A stretch of DNA of 64,000 nt from Dokdonella_A sp963834755 (GTDB lineage: Bacteria > Pseudomonadota > Gammaproteobacteria > Xanthomonadales > Rhodanobacteraceae): contig CAWICQ010000013.1 in NCBI GenBank assembly GCA_963834755.1, positions 258,418-322,417 on the forward strand, in the 5' to 3' direction. Shown in pieces: positions 61,578 through 64,000 of this stretch. The translations under genes were made by a program, and so were the position numbers. Every line of letters starts with the position of its first letter. Within the stretch, counting starts at the first letter, position 1. Under the pieces are notes generated by a model that made no database searches, was not told where the DNA came from, and saw nothing but the letters and a program-made list of their open reading frames with translations.

Positions 61578-63356
61578 TCAGTGACTCATCGCCGCTTCGT
61601 CGCTCGCATCGTCCGCAGGCGCCGGCCCCAGCGCGGCTTTCAGCGGATCGAGCCATCGTTCGTAATGCCGCCATTGATCGACACCGCTGCGATAGATCGG
61701 CTGGCGCACCTGCTCGGAGCTCGCCGTGCGCACCGGGCGCTCGTTGTCGAAGAACCGCAGGCAGGCGTCTTCGAACGGCAAGCCGCAGTAGTCGAGCAGG
61801 CGGCGCACTTCGCGCTCGGTGTGCTCGACCATGTCTTCGTAGCGCACGCGATGGACGTGACCGGGCAGCAGCGCATCGAAATGCGCCATCAACTCGACAT
61901 AGTCGCGGTAATAGCGCCCGAGATCTTCGAGCGAATAGCTGAAGTTCTGTCCGCGCGCGAAATGCTGTTTGAAGCCGGATACGCAGCACGCCATCGGATG
62001 CCGGCGCGCATCGATGATCTTCGCGTTCGGCAGCGCGAGGCGAATCAGGCCGATATGCATGAAATTGTTCGGCATCTTGTCGATGAAGAACGGGCGCCCG
62101 AGCTTGCGGTGGATGCGCGTGCGTTCGATGTATTGCTCGCCGAGCGCGCGGAGCTCGTCGGCGCTCATGCGCGCGAGCGCGTCGTGATACGTGCCCGCTT
62201 GTCGGTCGGCTGCGCTGCGACGCAGCGTGCGCGTGATCGAAATGATTTCGGGCAGCTCCATTGTGCCTTCCACTTGGGAATGGCTCGACAGGATCTGTTC
62301 GATCAGCGTCGATCCGGCACGCGGCAGACCGACGATGAAGATCGGATCGCGCGCAGCGCAGCCGGCGCCTTCGCGCGCGCGGAAAAATTCCGTCGTGTAG
62401 AAATCGCGCACGCGTGCCAGACGCGCGGTCGTATCGTCGCTGCTGTACGGAATCTGACGTTTCCGAAGCGCGTTGGCGTTCGCGTAGTGGTGGAACGAAG
62501 CGTCGTAGTCGGCGCGATCCTCGAGCGCTTTTCCGAGCGCGAACTCGAAGTGCAGCCGATGTTCCGCGGCGAGTTCCTCGCGCGCGAGCGCGTTCTGCAT
62601 GTGCGCGATTTCGCGATCGTCGAAGCGGACCGTCTTGAGATTGGCGAGGCTCCAATACGCCTCGCCGAAATCGGGTTCGAGCGCGATGCAACGGCGATAC
62701 GCGTCGACCGCGCGGCCGGTGTGCCCGGCGGTTTTGAGCGCGTGGCCGTAGCTCAGCCAGACGTGCGCGTGGTGCGATTGCTCGGCGAGCAATTCCGCGT
62801 AGATCGCAATCGCCGGTTCGTAGTCGCCGGTGCGGCAGAGGACCGCCGCCTTGAGATTCCGGCAAGCAGGATCGGCCGGATTCTCGCCGAGCAACCGATC
62901 GAGTTCGGCGATCGCCTCGGCCGGCTTGTTGAGCCGATGCAGTGCGACCGCGTAGTGATAGCGCGCTTCGCCGAAACCGGGCGCGAGTTCGAGGCATCGC
63001 GTCAGCAGGCGCTCCGCGTCCTCGGTACGATCGACGCGCATCGCTACTTCGGCGAGCATGCGGATTGCGACGACGTCCGTCGGTGCTCGTTTCAGTCGGC
63101 GGCGCAGGCGCGTTTCGGCTTCGGGGATCGCGTTCGCGTGCAGCGCCGCGGCGGCGCCCATCAGTTCCGCGTCGCGGACCGCGTGATGGACGTGTTGCAG
63201 ATACGCATCCGCGGCGCCCGGTGCATCGCCCGCGGCGAGAAGTCGATCGGCCAGCGCTCGCCAGATCTCGGGACGCGTCGGATCGGCGGCTGCGATGCGG
63301 CGCAGCGACGCGACGCTGTCTTCGGATGGGCCAGTAGCACGCGCAGCAACGCTCAT
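61578..63356 (-). CDS. TPR-containing sulfotransferase
   Basis: A 592-residue protein. Residues 1-300 hold tetratricopeptide-like units (TRPEIWRALADRLLAAGD, GEARYHYAVALHRLNKPAE, FGEAYWSLANLKTVRF). The sulfotransferase domain has the 5'-phosphosulfate loop IVGLPRAGSTLIEQILSSHS (in part) and the 3'-phosphate motif IDARRHPMACCVSGF. It would use PAPS to sulfate an unknown acceptor. It lies 39 nt upstream of the TonB receptor on the same strand, so the two probably form an operon, an arrangement frequent in Xanthomonadales and Sphingomonadales. Confidence 0.92.
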   Translation of the reverse strand: MSVAARATGPSEDSVASLRRIAAADPTRPEIWRALADRLLAAGDAPGAADAYLQHVHHAVRDAELMGAAAALHANAIPEAETRLRRRLKRAPTDVVAIRMLAEVAMRVDRTEDAERLLTRCLELAPGFGEARYHYAVALHRLNKPAEAIAELDRLLGENPADPACRNLKAAVLCRTGDYEPAIAIYAELLAEQSHHAHVWLSYGHALKTAGHTGRAVDAYRRCIALEPDFGEAYWSLANLKTVRFDDREIAHMQNALAREELAAEHRLHFEFALGKALEDRADYDASFHHYANANALRKRQIPYSSDDTTARLARVRDFYTTEFFRAREGAGCAARDPIFIVGLPRAGSTLIEQILSSHSQVEGTMELPEIISITRTLRRSAADRQAGTYHDALARMSADELRALGEQYIERTRIHRKLGRPFFIDKMPNNFMHIGLIRLALPNAKIIDARRHPMACCVSGFKQHFARGQNFSYSLEDLGRYYRDYVELMAHFDALLPGHVHRVRYEDMVEHTEREVRRLLDYCGLPFEDACLRFFDNERPVRTASSEQVRQPIYRSGVDQWRHYERWLDPLKAALGPAPADDASDEAAMSH

Positions 63357-63760
63357 GCGTGGTTTCGAATCCCGCGTCGGACGGATCGAGGGATTCCTTC
63401 CCGGAACGCGGGTCCCGTGCCGTCAAAAAAAGCCCGGTCACGTCCGCGTGCGCGTACATCTCCCCGGCGATCACTGTCATTCAAGCGTCACTGGATTGTC
63501 AAACAGTGCGGGGCGATCGGTGACGATATTTCGCGCCCGACCGCAATCGGGAGATTGCGCACAGCAGCGCCGGCCGCTGAGCCGCAGGATGGGCGGCGGA
63601 TTGGAACCTTGTCTCTCGGCGGAGGAGGGCCTCCGTCACTTGCCGGGAAGGACGCATACCGCGGCACGCGGCTCCGACGAGCCGCTACTCACGCCCGGAC
63701 TTGCATTTTTCCGCCAGACCCGCACTCTGCTTTATCGCGAAGTGTTCCGGACCGCTTGCC
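63357..63760. other. Gene-free gap with two strong hairpins
   Basis: 404 nt between the divergent sulfotransferase and fmdB. No open frame persuades me. CGGAGG-AGGG-CCTCCG lies at 63620-63635 and GCGGCTC-CGAC-GAGCCGC at 63668-63685. A GGGAAGGACG stretch lies between them. It may be a structured leader for fmdB or another repeat family; I do not recognise a riboswitch class. Confidence 0.5.
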
Positions 63761-64000
63761 ATGCCGATCTACGAATTCGAATGCGCCCAATGCGGGGACC
63801 GGTTCGAACGCCTGCAGAAACTGTCGGATCCCGATCCGAAGGCGTGTCCGAAGTGCGGGGCAGAGCAGGTGAAGCGCCGTCTCACTGCGCCCGCCTTCCG
63901 TCTCGCCGGCAGCGGCTGGTACGAGACCGACTTCAAGAAAGACGGCGACCGCAAGCGCAATCTCGCGGCCAAGGACGATGCGCCCAAAGCCGACGCGAAA
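63761..64000 (+). CDS. FmdB family zinc ribbon protein (cut by window end)
   Basis: At least 80 codons are visible. The N-terminus PIYEFECAQCGDRFERLQ and ACPKCGAEQVKR give a CxxC...CxxC zinc ribbon, followed by RLTAPAFRLAGSGWYETDFK, diagnostic of the FmdB group. A lysine- and aspartate-rich tail begins at the window edge. FmdB proteins are small regulators or of unknown function and often precede a DUF502 protein and aspS, which would lie outside. Confidence 0.93.
   Translation, partial: MPIYEFECAQCGDRFERLQKLSDPDPKACPKCGAEQVKRRLTAPAFRLAGSGWYETDFKKDGDRKRNLAAKDDAPKADAK

Noticed and set aside
63355..63385. tRNA-like T-arm (GGTTTCGAATCCC)
   Set aside because: No acceptor, D or anticodon arms fit around it, and it overlaps the sulfotransferase start region.
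61359..63872. 837-codon plus-strand frame
   Set aside because: Antisense to the TPR-sulfotransferase and TonB receptor start; shadow.
1..64000. CRISPR array, prophage or insertion sequence
   Set aside because: No regularly spaced direct repeats, no transposase, integrase or phage gene is visible.

Overview
The window looks like a chromosomal segment of a high-GC gammaproteobacterium of the Xanthomonadales/Lysobacterales type, probably close to the Rhodanobacteraceae or Xanthomonadaceae. The main pointers are an aspartokinase joined to diaminopimelate decarboxylase, the MurL/MurD2 pair for peptidoglycan D-glutamate, a bifunctional XanB-type GDP-mannose enzyme, the rfbBACD set, and a TonB receptor beside a TPR-sulfotransferase. 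The placement is inferred from gene content only. The DNA is almost entirely core genome. I see no rRNA, tRNA, prophage, insertion sequence or CRISPR array.

Layout. 0-2 kb: a cut-off amino-acid permease and a secreted SnoaL-like protein. 2-8 kb: aspartokinase/DAP decarboxylase, murL and murD2, an overlapping peptidoglycan-precursor operon. 8-12 kb: cytochrome b561, cytochrome c', a dienelactone-hydrolase-like protein, a low-affinity iron permease homologue, polyprenyl diphosphate synthase and ssb. 12.7-17.9 kb: dTDP-rhamnose and GDP-mannose synthesis. 18-29.5 kb: two secreted S9 peptidases, an OPT and a POT peptide transporter, an esterase, and CstA with YbdD, which reads as a peptide-scavenging block. 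29.6-37.6 kb: corA, then the miaB-GNAT and phoH-ybeY-corC blocks, with a DUF4105/Lnb-type membrane protein where lnt usually lies. 37.7-44.5 kb: lytic transglycosylase, DegS/HtrA protease, the cytochrome bc1 operon petABC, sspA and sspB. 44.5-49.3 kb: DUF3301, FHA protein, nadC, DUF1631. 49.4-59 kb: Trm112-like, purE, purK, sodB, grxD, SDR, bamD, rluD, pgeF, clpB. 59-64 kb: TonB receptor, TPR-sulfotransferase and a cut-off fmdB.

Two overlays matter. First, six genes (lysC-lysA, the OPT transporter, an esterase, sspB, an FHA gene, nadC) are each broken by one or more apparent single-base indels, many in short homopolymers (an extra T in GCTTG contexts recurs). Several are normally essential or strongly conserved, so sequence error is the likeliest cause, and these breaks should not be taken as gene loss. 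Second, a family of GC-rich inverted repeats (core CCCGCTTGCGGG or variants) sits between genes and, notably, in frame inside murL and manC.

The least expected signals are the in-frame repeat insertions, a possible shared GGA-loop hairpin in the leaders of petA, phoH and manC (like CsrA/RsmA targets), and the Lnb-type protein at the lnt position.
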